A DNA stretch of 64,000 nt from Streptomyces pseudovenezuelae (GCF_029892565.1 NZ_JARXVH010000027.1:32700-96699), one strand, 5' to 3'. Positions 15,864 to 24,606 are shown, counted from the first letter of the stretch. Numbers and translations: made by a program. Notes: generated by a model not told the origin, from the letters alone.

Positions 15864-17921
15864 CTACTCCGCCACCGGCAGCCGCGCCCCGTCCCGCAGG
15901 AACAGCGGGATACGGTCCAGGGGCGCCTCGACCGTCACGGCCGCACCGCCCTCGTACGTCTCACCGGTCCACGCGTCCGTCCAGGTCGCGCCCGCCGGGA
16001 GGTAGGCCGTGCGGGCCGTGGCGCCGGCGGTCAGGACCGGGGCGACCAGCAGGTCCCGGCCGAAGAGATAGGCGTCGTCCACCGTCCACGTCGCCCGGTC
16101 GTCCGGGAACTCCAGGAACAGCGGGCGCATCGGCGGCAGCCCCTCCTCGTGGGCCTCCCGCATCACGTCCAGGACGTACGGCCTCAGGCGTTCGCGCAGG
16201 CGCAGGTACTTCGCCAGGATCGGGGCGGCCTCCTCACCGTACGACCAGACCTCGTTGGGGCCGCCGGTCATGTCGGGGCCCAGCGGCATGCCGGGGTCGC
16301 GGAAGCCGTGCAGGCGCATCAGCGGGGACAGGGCGCCGAACTGGAACCAGCGGACGATGACTTCGCGGTACGCGGGGTCGTCCGGGTCGCCGCCGTGGAA
16401 GCCGCCGATGTCCGTGTTCCACCAAGGGATGCCGGACAGCGCGGTGTTGAGCCCGGCCGCGATCTGGCGGCGCAGCGTCGGGAAGTCGGTGCCGATGTCG
16501 CCGGACCACAGGGCGGCGCCGTAGCGCTGACTGCCCGCCCAGGCCGAGCGGTTGAGGGTGATGACCTCGTCGTCTCCGGAACCCGAGGCGAGCAACCCCT
16601 CATAGAACGTGCGGGAGTTCTCGGCGGGATAGCTGTTGCCGACCTCCAGGCCCGGGCCCGTCCAGTACCGCAGGTTCTCCTGGAAGCCGGGCTTCAGCTC
16701 CGGTTCGCAGGCGTCCAGCCAGAAGGCCGTGATGCCGTACGGGTCCAGGTAGTTCTCCTTCACCTTCGCCCACACGAACTCCCGGGCCTCCGGGTTCGTG
16801 GCGTCGTAGAAGGCGACCTGGACGGTGGAGGCGACCCCCTTGTCGGGCCAGTCCGCGTGCGCCATCGGGCCGTACTGCGTGCCGATGAGATAGCCGCGCT
16901 GCTCCATCACCGGGTGGTTCTCCGACAGCGGCGACACCGACGGCCAGACGCTGACCACCAACTTGATGCCCAGTTCGGCGAGTTCACTGACCATCGCGCC
17001 CGGGTCGGGCCACTCCGCCAGGTCGAACTTCCACTCGCCCAGATGCGTCCAGTGGAAGAAGTCGCAGACGATCGCCGAGATCGGCAGCCCGCGCCGCTTG
17101 TACTCCCTTGCCACGGCGAGGAGTTCGTCCTGAGTCCGGTAGCGCAGTTTGCACTGCCAGAAGCCGGCCGCCCACTCCGGCAGCATCGGCGTACGGCCCG
17201 TCACCGCGCTGTAGCGGCGCTGGCCGTCAGCCGGGGTGCCCGCGGTGATCCAGTAGTCGATCTGCCGGGCCGAATCGGCCACCCACCGCGTGCCGTTGCG
17301 GGCCAGCTCCACACGGCCGATCGCCGGGTTGTTCCACAGCAGGGTGTAGCCGCGGCTGGAGGAGAGCACGGGTATGGAGACCTCGGCGTTGCGCTGCACC
17401 AGATCGAGGACCAGGCCCTTCTGGTCCAACTGCCCGTGCTGGTGCTGCCCGAGGCCGAACAGCTTCTCGTCGTCGTAGGCCGCGAAGCGCTGCTCCAGAC
17501 GGTGGTGTCCGTTGCCGACGGCCGTGTAGAGGCGCGAGCCCGGCCACCAGAAGTGCGCCCGCTCCTCGGCGAGGATCTCCACGCGGTCGTCCGTGCGCAG
17601 GAAGCGGATCAGCCCCTCGGCGTCCACCTCGACGGTGAGCGCGCCGACGGTCAACTGCCCCTGCCCGCCCTCGATCTTGACGGTGTACGAGGCCGGCGGG
17701 GCGTCCGCGAGCAGCGCGCCTGGCAGTCCGTCGAGGACGGGACCGCCGAGCCGGGCCCGGACCCGGACGGCGTCAGGACCCCACGGTTCGATGCGCAGCG
17801 TCTCCTGACGGCCGCTCCACTCCAGCGCGCCGTCCCGCTCGCGCAAGGTGCCGACGGTGGGGGACGACTGCGCGAGGCTCACCGCGCCGGTCGGGGGCTG
17901 GTTTTCGGCAGGCAGATTCAC
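15864..17921 (-). CDS. GH31 alpha-xylosidase-type glycoside hydrolase
   Basis: A 685-residue family 31 enzyme without signal peptide. The N-terminal beta domain (~1-220) leads into the TIM barrel. The nucleophile Asp403 is in FWLDACEPE, the acid/base Asp475 in WSGDIGTDFP, and WWNTDIGGFHGG follows. C-terminal beta domains complete the usual YicI-like fold; there is no PA14 insert, unlike several secreted xyloglucan alpha-xylosidases. The start is GTG with CGGGAG upstream. It lies 94 bases downstream of the LacI gene on the same strand and is probably cotranscribed with it. Removing alpha-1,6-xylose from xyloglucan oligosaccharides is the role suggested by context; alpha-glucosidase activity cannot be excluded from sequence alone. 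Confidence 0.88.
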   Translation of the reverse strand: MNLPAENQPPTGAVSLAQSSPTVGTLRERDGALEWSGRQETLRIEPWGPDAVRVRARLGGPVLDGLPGALLADAPPASYTVKIEGGQGQLTVGALTVEVDAEGLIRFLRTDDRVEILAEERAHFWWPGSRLYTAVGNGHHRLEQRFAAYDDEKLFGLGQHQHGQLDQKGLVLDLVQRNAEVSIPVLSSSRGYTLLWNNPAIGRVELARNGTRWVADSARQIDYWITAGTPADGQRRYSAVTGRTPMLPEWAAGFWQCKLRYRTQDELLAVAREYKRRGLPISAIVCDFFHWTHLGEWKFDLAEWPDPGAMVSELAELGIKLVVSVWPSVSPLSENHPVMEQRGYLIGTQYGPMAHADWPDKGVASTVQVAFYDATNPEAREFVWAKVKENYLDPYGITAFWLDACEPELKPGFQENLRYWTGPGLEVGNSYPAENSRTFYEGLLASGSGDDEVITLNRSAWAGSQRYGAALWSGDIGTDFPTLRRQIAAGLNTALSGIPWWNTDIGGFHGGDPDDPAYREVIVRWFQFGALSPLMRLHGFRDPGMPLGPDMTGGPNEVWSYGEEAAPILAKYLRLRERLRPYVLDVMREAHEEGLPPMRPLFLEFPDDRATWTVDDAYLFGRDLLVAPVLTAGATARTAYLPAGATWTDAWTGETYEGGAAVTVEAPLDRIPLFLRDGARLPVAE

Positions 17922-18015
17922 GAGGGGTGCTCCCGAAAGGACATGAGGGTGCCGCGGAGGGCACGAATGCTGGGTCAGGAGAGGTGCGGTGCGGAACAGT
18001 GCGGGGAGGTGCGGG

Positions 18016-19032
18016 TCAGGAAGCGGCCGACGGGGCCGGACCCGTACTGGACCGCACCGTCAACTCCGGTGCGATCAGCACGACTTCGTCCTTGCCACGG
18101 CCGTCGAGCTTGGCGACCAGGTGGTCCACGGCGTGCCGGCCCATCTCCTGCGCGGGGATGGCGACGGACGTCAGCCGCACCGAGGCCTGCACGGCGACCT
18201 GCTCCGGGCAGATCGCCACCACCGACACGTCCTCGGGCACGGCACGGCCCTGTCCGCGCAGCAGGGCGAGCAGCGGCTCCACCGCCGACTCGTTCTGCAC
18301 GACGAAGCCCGTGGTGCCCGGGCGCTCGTCGAGGATGCGGGCGAGGGTGAGCGCCATCGCGTCGTACCCGCCCTCGCACGGCCGGTGCAGCAGCCGTACG
18401 CCCAACTCCTGGGCCCGCGACCGCAGTCCGTCGAGGGTACGCTCGGCGAAGCCGGTGTGCCGCTCGTAGACCGCGGGGGCCTCGCCGATGACAGCGATGT
18501 CGCGGTGGCCGAGCATCGCCAGATGCTCGACGCACAGCGCGCCCGTCGCCTTGAAGTCGAGGTCCACACAGGTCAGTTCGGAGGTGTCGGCGGGCAGCCC
18601 GATCAGCACGGACGGCTGGTCCGTGCCGCGCAGCAACGGCAGCCGCTCGTCGTCGAGTTCGACGTCCATCAGGATCATCGCGTCGGCGAGCCCGCTGCCG
18701 GTGACCCGGCGCACCGCGTCCGGGCCCTCCTCGCCGGTGAGCAGCAGGACGTCGTAGCCGTGCGTACGGGCCGTGGTGGCGACCGCGATGGCGATCTCCA
18801 TCATCACCGGCACGTACATGTCGGTGCGCAGCGGGATCATCAGCGCGATGATGTTCGACTTGTTGCTGGCCAGGGCTCGCGCGCCCGCGTTCGGGTGGTA
18901 CCCCAGCTCGCGGATGCTCTGCTCGACCCGCAGCCGGGTGGTCACGGAGATGGACCGCTTCCCGCTGAGGACATAGCTCACCGTGCTCGCCGAGACTCCG
19001 GCGTGCTGGGCGACCTCGGCGAGGGTGACCAT
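18016..19032 (-). CDS. LacI-family transcriptional regulator of the glycan locus
   Basis: A 338-residue LacI/GalR regulator. The N-terminal helix-turn-helix is TLAEVAQHAGVSASTVSYVL (residues 3-22), followed by the hinge helix region (LASNKSNIIALMIP) and a periplasmic-binding-type effector domain to the C-terminus. The ATG at 19032 places the HTH at residue 3, as usual, with GGAGAG upstream; earlier in-frame starts would add an unrelated GC-rich leader. It precedes the GH31 gene on the same strand. Operator-like palindromes lie 18 and 105 bases upstream, matching those before the GH3 and transporter genes. Autoregulation and repression relieved by an oligosaccharide or monosaccharide inducer are inferred. 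Confidence 0.92.
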   Translation of the reverse strand: MVTLAEVAQHAGVSASTVSYVLSGKRSISVTTRLRVEQSIRELGYHPNAGARALASNKSNIIALMIPLRTDMYVPVMMEIAIAVATTARTHGYDVLLLTGEEGPDAVRRVTGSGLADAMILMDVELDDERLPLLRGTDQPSVLIGLPADTSELTCVDLDFKATGALCVEHLAMLGHRDIAVIGEAPAVYERHTGFAERTLDGLRSRAQELGVRLLHRPCEGGYDAMALTLARILDERPGTTGFVVQNESAVEPLLALLRGQGRAVPEDVSVVAICPEQVAVQASVRLTSVAIPAQEMGRHAVDHLVAKLDGRGKDEVVLIAPELTVRSSTGPAPSAAS

Positions 19033-19049
19033 CCAGCTCTCCAAGCGGT

Positions 19050-19063
19050 GTGAAGCGCTTCGA
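19050..19063. promoter_or_regulatory. Degenerate LacI-family operator upstream of regulator gene
   Basis: The sequence GTGAAGCGCTTCGA keeps the core AAGCGCTT and one full half-site of the TCGAAGCGCTTCGA operator. It begins 18 bases before the start codon of the LacI-family gene, where binding would block transcription. Probably an accessory weaker site. Confidence 0.55.
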
Positions 19064-19136
19064 CAGTGCGCATTACGAACAAGGGCGGGTGAGGATGGTT
19101 CGACACTAGCTCTGGCGCGGGGTGGGTGTCCATAGG

Positions 19137-19156
19137 TTGTCGAAGCGCTTCGACAA
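19137..19156. promoter_or_regulatory. Extended LacI-family operator upstream of regulator gene
   Basis: A perfect 20-bp palindrome TTGTCGAAGCGCTTCGACAA, the most symmetric of the four sites, 105 bases before the start codon of the LacI-family gene. It supports autoregulation of the regulator/GH31 unit. Confidence 0.8.
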
Positions 19157-19323
19157 CACTTTTCCCGGTCCAGCCTCGACCTGGCCTCGGACCGGCCCGG
19201 CGGCGGCTGCGGGGTCGTAGCCCAACCGTCCGCGGGTCGTACCCGAACCGTCCCCCGGACGGCCCCCCGACGCAACACCCCATTCCGTCGGACGGCTGCG
19301 CGAAGGGTGGTGGGGTCGCCCGG

Positions 19324-19346
19324 GATCGGGTACTAACGATCGGGTA
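19324..19346. promoter_or_regulatory. Direct repeat in promoter region of acyl-CoA dehydrogenase gene
   Basis: GATCGGGTA occurs twice, at 19324-19332 and 19338-19346, 14 bases apart and about 57 bases before the acyl-CoA dehydrogenase start. The 370-base gap between the LacI gene and this gene holds the two palindromes at 19050 and 19137 and this repeat; I see no gene in it. A regulator site is possible, but no family is recognisable. Confidence 0.3.
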
Positions 19347-19402
19347 GCACCCGTCGGTAACCAAACTGGTCCGAGGTCCCGATTCGCGGCGAGGTGACCC
19401 TC

Positions 19403-21346
19403 ATGTCCGCACCATCCAGCGATTCCCCCGTCAAAGCCACGGTCTCCGAACGCGAGGCCCGCCAGGTGGCGGAGGCCGCCCGCGAGCAGGAGTGGCGCAG
19501 GCCCAGCTTCGCCAAGGAACTCTTCCTCGGCCGCTTCCGGCTCGACCTGGTCCATCCGCACCCCACCCCAGCCCCGGACGACGCCCAGCGCGGGGAGGAG
19601 TTCCTCGCCGCGCTCCGCGACTTCTGCGAGACGAAGGTCGACGCGGCGCTCATCGAACGCGAGGCCAGAATCCCCGACGAGGTCATCAACGGTCTCAAGG
19701 AACTCGGCGCCCTCGGGATGAAGATCGACACCAAGTACGGCGGGCTCGGTCTCACCCAGGTGTACTACAACAAGGCGCTGGCCCTGGCCGGCTCGGCCTG
19801 CCCCGCGATCGGCGTGCTGCTGTCGGCACACCAGTCGATCGGCGTACCGCAGCCGCTGAAGATGTTCGGCACGGACGAGCAGAAGGAGGCCTTCCTCCCG
19901 CGCTGCGCCCGCACCGACATCAGCGCCTTCCTGCTCACCGAGCCCGACGTCGGCTCCGACCCGGCCCGCCTCGCCACCAGCGCGGTGCCCGAGGGGGACG
20001 ACTACCTCCTCGACGGCGTGAAGCTGTGGACCACCAACGGGGTCGTCGCCGACCTGCTCGTCGTGATGGCCCGGGTGCCCAAGAGCGAGGGCCACAAGGG
20101 CGGCATCACCGCCTTCGTCGTGGAGAGCGACTCGCCCGGCATCACCGTCGAGAACCGCAACGCCTTCATGGGCCTGCGCGGCATCGAGAACGGCGTCACC
20201 CGCTTCCACCAGGTCCGGGTGCCCGCCGCCAACCGCATCGGCCCCGAGGGTGCGGGCCTGAAGATCGCCCTCACCACCCTCAACACCGGCCGCCTCTCGC
20301 TGCCCGCGTCCTGCGTCGCGGCCGGCAAGTGGTGCCTGAAGATCGCCCGTGAGTGGTCCGCGGCCCGCGAGCAGTGGGGCAAGCCGATCGCCGACCACGA
20401 GGCCGTCGGCGCGAAGATCTCCTTCATCGCGGCGACCACCTTCGCACTGGAGGCGGTCCTCGACCTGTCCTCGCAGATGGCCGACGAGGACCGCAACGAC
20501 ATCCGCATCGAGGGCGCGCTCGCCAAGCTCTACGCCTCCGAGATGGGCTGGCTCATCGCCGACGAACTCGTCCAGATCCGCGGCGGCCGCGGCTTCGAGA
20601 CGGCGGCCTCCCTCGCGGCCCGCGGCGAGCGGGCGGTCCCGGCCGAACAGGTGCTGCGCGACCTGCGTATCAACCGCATCTTCGAGGGCTCGACCGAGAT
20701 CATGCACCTGCTGATCGCACGCGAGGCGGTCGACGCCCACCTCTCCGTGGCCGGGGACCTCATCGACCCCGACAAGTCCCTGTCGGACAAGGCGAAGGCG
20801 GGCGCGAACGCGGGTGTCTTCTACGCCAAGTGGCTGCCGAAGCTGGTCGCCGGACCGGGTCAACTGCCCGGCTCGTACGGCGAGTTCAAGCGGGAGGTGG
20901 ATCTCTCCCCGCATCTGCGGTACGTGGAGCGCACCGCCCGCAAACTCGCCCGCTCCACCTTCTACGCCATGTCCCGCTGGCAGGGCCGGATGGAGACCAA
21001 GCAGAGCTTCCTGGGCCGGATCGTCGACATCGGCGCGGAACTGTTCGCGATGAGCGCGGCCTGCGTACGGGCCGAACTCCTGCGCAGCCAGGGCGAGAAC
21101 GGCCGCGAGGCCTACCAACTCGCCGACGCCTTCTGCCGCCAGTCCAGGCTGCGTGTCGAGGAACTCTTCGGCCGCCTGTGGAGCAACACCGACGCCATCG
21201 ACCGCAAGGTCGTCAAGGGCGTCATGGCGGGCACGTACGCGTGGCTGGAGCAGGGGATCGTCGACCCGTCGGGCGAGGGCCCGTGGATCGCGGACGCGAC
21301 CCCCGGACCCTCGAAGACCGAGAACGTGCACCGGCCCATCGGGTGA
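19403..21346 (+). CDS. Acyl-CoA dehydrogenase, VLCAD-like long form
   Basis: A 647-residue flavoprotein of beta-oxidation. After a leader of ~60 residues come the three usual domains: helical N-terminal, beta-barrel (TEPDVGSDPARL, where FAD contacts lie, near residue 170) and helical C-terminal with RGGRGFE and FEGSTEIMHLLIAREA; the Glu in EGSTE is at the usual catalytic-base region. An additional C-terminal domain of ~200 residues follows, as in very-long-chain-type dehydrogenases. ATG 19403 is preferred because GAGGTG sits six bases upstream; a GTG nine bases earlier is possible. It is a single-gene unit. The chain-length range cannot be read from the sequence. Confidence 0.9.
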   Translation: MSAPSSDSPVKATVSEREARQVAEAAREQEWRRPSFAKELFLGRFRLDLVHPHPTPAPDDAQRGEEFLAALRDFCETKVDAALIEREARIPDEVINGLKELGALGMKIDTKYGGLGLTQVYYNKALALAGSACPAIGVLLSAHQSIGVPQPLKMFGTDEQKEAFLPRCARTDISAFLLTEPDVGSDPARLATSAVPEGDDYLLDGVKLWTTNGVVADLLVVMARVPKSEGHKGGITAFVVESDSPGITVENRNAFMGLRGIENGVTRFHQVRVPAANRIGPEGAGLKIALTTLNTGRLSLPASCVAAGKWCLKIAREWSAAREQWGKPIADHEAVGAKISFIAATTFALEAVLDLSSQMADEDRNDIRIEGALAKLYASEMGWLIADELVQIRGGRGFETAASLAARGERAVPAEQVLRDLRINRIFEGSTEIMHLLIAREAVDAHLSVAGDLIDPDKSLSDKAKAGANAGVFYAKWLPKLVAGPGQLPGSYGEFKREVDLSPHLRYVERTARKLARSTFYAMSRWQGRMETKQSFLGRIVDIGAELFAMSAACVRAELLRSQGENGREAYQLADAFCRQSRLRVEELFGRLWSNTDAIDRKVVKGVMAGTYAWLEQGIVDPSGEGPWIADATPGPSKTENVHRPIG

Positions 21347-21391
21347 GGTGAGCCGAGAGGTCCTGACCGGTCCTCGGCAACACCCTTTGGT

Positions 21392-21841
21392 TCAGCAGTA
21401 CTTGTCGCTCGGATCCCGCGTAGTCCAGGAGCAGGAGTCGACCTTGGTGCCGGTCGCCTTGGTCAGCGTGGCGGTGTCGCTGGTGTTGTTCCAGACGTAC
21501 GCGGCGCGGCCCTGGTACTTGTTCGACGCGGTGTCCGAGCCCTTGCCGGTGTGCACCTTCATGTACTTGCCGGCGCCGATCTTGATGTTCTTGAAGACGT
21601 ACTTGTGGTTCGAGGTGTCCTTCAGGATCCAGCCCTTGAGCGAGATCGCCGAGCGACTGGTGTTCTTGATCTGCACCCACTCGCCGTTCAGGCTCGTGTT
21701 GGAACGGTTGTCCGAGCCCGGGCTGTCGAACCAGGCCCGGTAGACGATCACCCCGCCGGCGGCCTCGGCGGGTGAGCTGAGCAGGGTGCCGGTCAGTACG
21801 GCGGCGCCCGCGAGCGCGGGCAGGGCGGCGCGTATCCGCAT
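21392..21841 (-). CDS. Secreted lamin-tail-domain protein
   Basis: A 149-residue exported protein. A Sec signal peptide (hydrophobic ~8-25, cleavage near AEAAG) precedes a single lamin-tail domain: ...NGEWVQIKNTSRSAISLKGWILKD, then KYVFKNIKIGAGKYMKVHTG and AAYVWNNTSDTATL. This immunoglobulin-like fold is found as stand-alone secreted proteins in Streptomyces and fused to nucleases or phosphatases; its own role is not established. The gene starts behind GGGGGA at 21841 and has its own promoter region, with a PHO-box-like repeat (21901-21933) 60 bases upstream. It is convergent with the acyl-CoA dehydrogenase gene across 45 bases. Confidence 0.85.
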   Translation of the reverse strand: MRIRAALPALAGAAVLTGTLLSSPAEAAGGVIVYRAWFDSPGSDNRSNTSLNGEWVQIKNTSRSAISLKGWILKDTSNHKYVFKNIKIGAGKYMKVHTGKGSDTASNKYQGRAAYVWNNTSDTATLTKATGTKVDSCSWTTRDPSDKYC

Positions 21842-21900
21842 GGAAATCCCCCAAGAATTTCGTCCCCCCGACCGAACCTCCCCGGTCGGTAGTGAAGTGT

Positions 21901-21933
21901 TATCACACGATCTTCACTCAGACTTCACAAAGG
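21901..21933. promoter_or_regulatory. PHO-box-like 11-bp direct repeats
   Basis: Three consecutive 11-base units, TATCACACGAT, CTTCACTCAGA and CTTCACAAAGG, share the TTCAC/TCAC core at an 11-base period. This is the arrangement of PhoP direct-repeat boxes in Streptomyces (GTTCACC-type units). The site is between the divergent lamin-tail and dxr genes, closer to the former. The first base of each unit and the spacer half deviate from the best consensus. Confidence 0.4.
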
Positions 21934-22026
21934 GGGTTTCTGCTTCATTCGGCACAGGAAGCGACAAGCCACCCGCGCGAGGGACGCGCTGTCCTCCTTG
22001 CGGTCGGATGCGGCAACAATGGAGGG

Positions 22027-23289
22027 ATGAGCGACAGTCCAGCCCCCCTCGCCGACCCGCACCTCGTCTATGACCCGGTCGCGGGCGGCGGTCCGAAGGA
22101 CGTGGTGATCCTCGGATCCACGGGGTCGATCGGCACCCAGGCCATCGACCTAGTACTGCGCAACCCCGACCGCTTCCGGGTCACCGGCCTGTCCGCCAAC
22201 GGCGGCCGGGTCGCCCTCCTCGCCGAGCAGGCGCACCGGCTGCGGGTGCGGACCGTCGCGGTGGCCCGAGAGGACGTCGTACCGTCCCTGCGCGAGGCGC
22301 TGACCGGCCGCTACGGCGCGGGCGAGCCGCTCCCCGAGATCCTCGCGGGACCTGAGGCGGCCACCCACCTCGCCGCCTCCGACTGCCACACGGTCCTCAA
22401 CGGCATCACGGGCTCCATCGGCCTCGCCCCGACCCTCGCCGCCCTGGAGGCGGGCCGCGCGCTCGCGCTCGCCAACAAGGAATCGCTCATCGTCGGCGGC
22501 CCGCTGGTCAAGGCGCTGGCCAAGCCCGGGCAGATCATCCCGGTCGACTCCGAGCACGCGGCCCTGTTCCAGGCGCTGGCGGCCGGCACCCGGTCCGACG
22601 TGCGCAAGCTCGTCGTCACCGCGTCCGGCGGCCCCTTCCGCGGCCGGACGAAGGCCGAACTGGCGGGCGTCAGCGTCGAGGACGCCCTGGCGCACCCCAC
22701 CTGGGCGATGGGTCCGGTGATCACGATCAACTCGGCGACCCTGGTCAACAAGGGACTGGAGGTCATCGAGGCGCACCTCCTCTACGACATTCCCTTCGAC
22801 CGCATTGAGGTCGTCGTGCACCCCCAGTCGTATGTCCACTCGATGATTGAGTTCACGGACGGTTCGACGATCGCCCAGGCGACGCCCCCCGACATGCGCG
22901 GGCCGATCGCCATCGGGCTCGGCTGGCCGGAGCGGATTCCGGACGCGGCGCCCGCCTTCGACTGGAGCAGGGCCTCGACGTGGGAGTTCTTCCCACTGGA
23001 CAATGAGGCGTTCCCCTCGGTGAACCTCGCCCGACACGTGGGTGAGCTCGCGGGCACCGCCCCGGCGGTGTTCAATGCGGCCAACGAGGAGTGCGTGGAG
23101 GCGTTCCGCGGCGGCGCATTGCCGTTCAACGGGATCATGGAGACCGTGACAAGAGTGGTCGAGGAGCACGGCACACCCGGCGCGGGAACTTCACTCACCG
23201 TGTCGGACGTCCTCGAAGCGGAGACCTGGGCACGGGCCCGGGCCCGGGAACTGACAGCGCAGACGGCGACCGCGGAGGCGCGTGCATGA
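22027..23289 (+). CDS. dxr: 1-deoxy-D-xylulose-5-phosphate reductoisomerase
   Basis: A 420-residue enzyme that converts DXP to MEP with NADPH, the second step of the MEP isoprenoid pathway. The N-terminal Rossmann motif VVILGSTGSIGTQ is at residues ~26-38. The catalytic region shows ALANKESLIVGG, PVDSEHAALFQ and SGGPFRG, and the substrate loop HPTWAMGPVITINSATLVNKGLEVIEAHLLY. ATG 22027 is the only start that gives the family N-terminus; GGAGGG lies directly against it with no spacing, so initiation may be leaderless or unusual. The gene overlaps rseP by four bases, and ispG of the same pathway lies just beyond, as is typical of Streptomyces. Confidence 0.96.
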   Translation: MSDSPAPLADPHLVYDPVAGGGPKDVVILGSTGSIGTQAIDLVLRNPDRFRVTGLSANGGRVALLAEQAHRLRVRTVAVAREDVVPSLREALTGRYGAGEPLPEILAGPEAATHLAASDCHTVLNGITGSIGLAPTLAALEAGRALALANKESLIVGGPLVKALAKPGQIIPVDSEHAALFQALAAGTRSDVRKLVVTASGGPFRGRTKAELAGVSVEDALAHPTWAMGPVITINSATLVNKGLEVIEAHLLYDIPFDRIEVVVHPQSYVHSMIEFTDGSTIAQATPPDMRGPIAIGLGWPERIPDAAPAFDWSRASTWEFFPLDNEAFPSVNLARHVGELAGTAPAVFNAANEECVEAFRGGALPFNGIMETVTRVVEEHGTPGAGTSLTVSDVLEAETWARARARELTAQTATAEARA

Positions 23290-24590
23290 CGAGCTTGATG
23301 ATGATCCTCGGCATAGTCGTCTTCGCGTTCGGCCTGTTGGTCTCGATCGCGTGGCACGAACTGGGGCACCTGTCCACGGCCAAGATGTTCGGCATCAGGG
23401 TGCCGCAGTACATGGTCGGCTTCGGGCCGACCCTGTTCTCGCGCAAGCGGGGCGACACCGAGTACGGGTTCAAGGCCATCCCGTTCGGCGGCTACATCCG
23501 CATGATCGGCATGTTCCCGCCAGGACCCGACGGCCGCCTGGAGGCCCGCTCCACCTCGCCCTGGCGCGGCATGATCGAGGACGCCCGCTCGGCGGCCTTC
23601 GAGGAGCTGCGGCCCGGCGACGAGAGCCGGCTCTTCTACACGCGTGCCCCGTGGAAGCGGGTCATCGTGATGTTCGCGGGCCCGTTCATGAACCTGATCC
23701 TGGCGGTGGCGCTCTTCCTCACCGTCCTGATGGGCTTCGGCATCGCCCAGCAGACCACCACGGTCAGCTCGGTCTCCCAGTGCGTGATCGCGCAGAGCGA
23801 GAACCGCGACAACTGCACGAAGAAGGACGCGGCCTCCCCGGCCGCGGCGGCGGGCCTCAAGCCCGGCGACAAGATCGTCTCCTTCGCCGGGGTGCGGACG
23901 GACGACTGGAACAGGCTCTCCGACCTGATCCGCGCGAACCCCGGCAAGGACGTCCCGATCGTGGTCTCGCGCGACGGCAAGGAGGTCGCCCTCCACGCGA
24001 CGATCGCCACCAACCAGGTCGCCAAGAAGGACTCCAGCGGCCAGATCGTCCAGGGCAAGTACGTCAACGCCGGCTTCCTCGGCTTCAGCGCCGCCACCGG
24101 CGTCGTCAAGCAGGACTTCGGCGACTCGGTGACCTGGATGGGCGACCGGGTCGGTGACGCGGTCGACTCCATCGTCGCGCTGCCGGGCAAGATCCCCGGC
24201 CTGTGGGACGCGGCCTTCGGCGACGGAAAGCGCGCCGACGACTCCCCGATGGGCGTGGTCGGCGCGGCCCGGGTGGGCGGCGAGATCTTCACCCTGGACA
24301 TCCCGGCCAGCCAGCAACTGGCGATGTTCGTCATGCTGGTGGCCGGCTTCAACCTCTCCCTGTTCCTGTTCAACATGCTCCCGCTGCTGCCCCTGGACGG
24401 CGGCCATGTCGCGGGTGCCCTGTGGGAGTCCCTGCGCCGCCACACGGCCAAGCTGCTGCGCCGCCCGGACCCCGGTCCGTTCGACGTCGCCAAGCTGATG
24501 CCGGTGGCCTACGTGGTGGCGGGCATCTTCGTCTGCTTCACGCTGCTGGTGCTGGTGGCGGACGTGGTTAACCCGGTGAAAATCTCCTAG
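23286..24590 (+). CDS. rseP: Site-2 intramembrane metalloprotease (RseP/RIP family)
   Basis: A 434-residue zinc protease in the membrane. HELGH at residues 24-28 in the first helix supplies the zinc ligands, and the second motif NMLPLLPLDGGH with the ligand Asp lies in the C-terminal third. A PDZ domain (~ASPAAAAGLKPGDKIVSF onward) sits between, and hydrophobic segments border each motif. Family members cleave membrane proteins such as anti-sigma factors and remnant signal peptides. The start overlaps the dxr stop (ATGA), so the two are coupled, the standard actinobacterial dxr-rseP-ispG order. The substrate here is unknown. Confidence 0.93.
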   Translation: MTSLMMILGIVVFAFGLLVSIAWHELGHLSTAKMFGIRVPQYMVGFGPTLFSRKRGDTEYGFKAIPFGGYIRMIGMFPPGPDGRLEARSTSPWRGMIEDARSAAFEELRPGDESRLFYTRAPWKRVIVMFAGPFMNLILAVALFLTVLMGFGIAQQTTTVSSVSQCVIAQSENRDNCTKKDAASPAAAAGLKPGDKIVSFAGVRTDDWNRLSDLIRANPGKDVPIVVSRDGKEVALHATIATNQVAKKDSSGQIVQGKYVNAGFLGFSAATGVVKQDFGDSVTWMGDRVGDAVDSIVALPGKIPGLWDAAFGDGKRADDSPMGVVGAARVGGEIFTLDIPASQQLAMFVMLVAGFNLSLFLFNMLPLLPLDGGHVAGALWESLRRHTAKLLRRPDPGPFDVAKLMPVAYVVAGIFVCFTLLVLVADVVNPVKIS

Positions 24591-24606
24591 CCACTCCTGG
24601 TTCGCG

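Noticed and set aside
135..19032. Antibiotic biosynthesis cluster
   Set aside because: All genes are glycoside hydrolases, transport or regulators; no PKS, NRPS, terpene synthase or similar core gene is visible.
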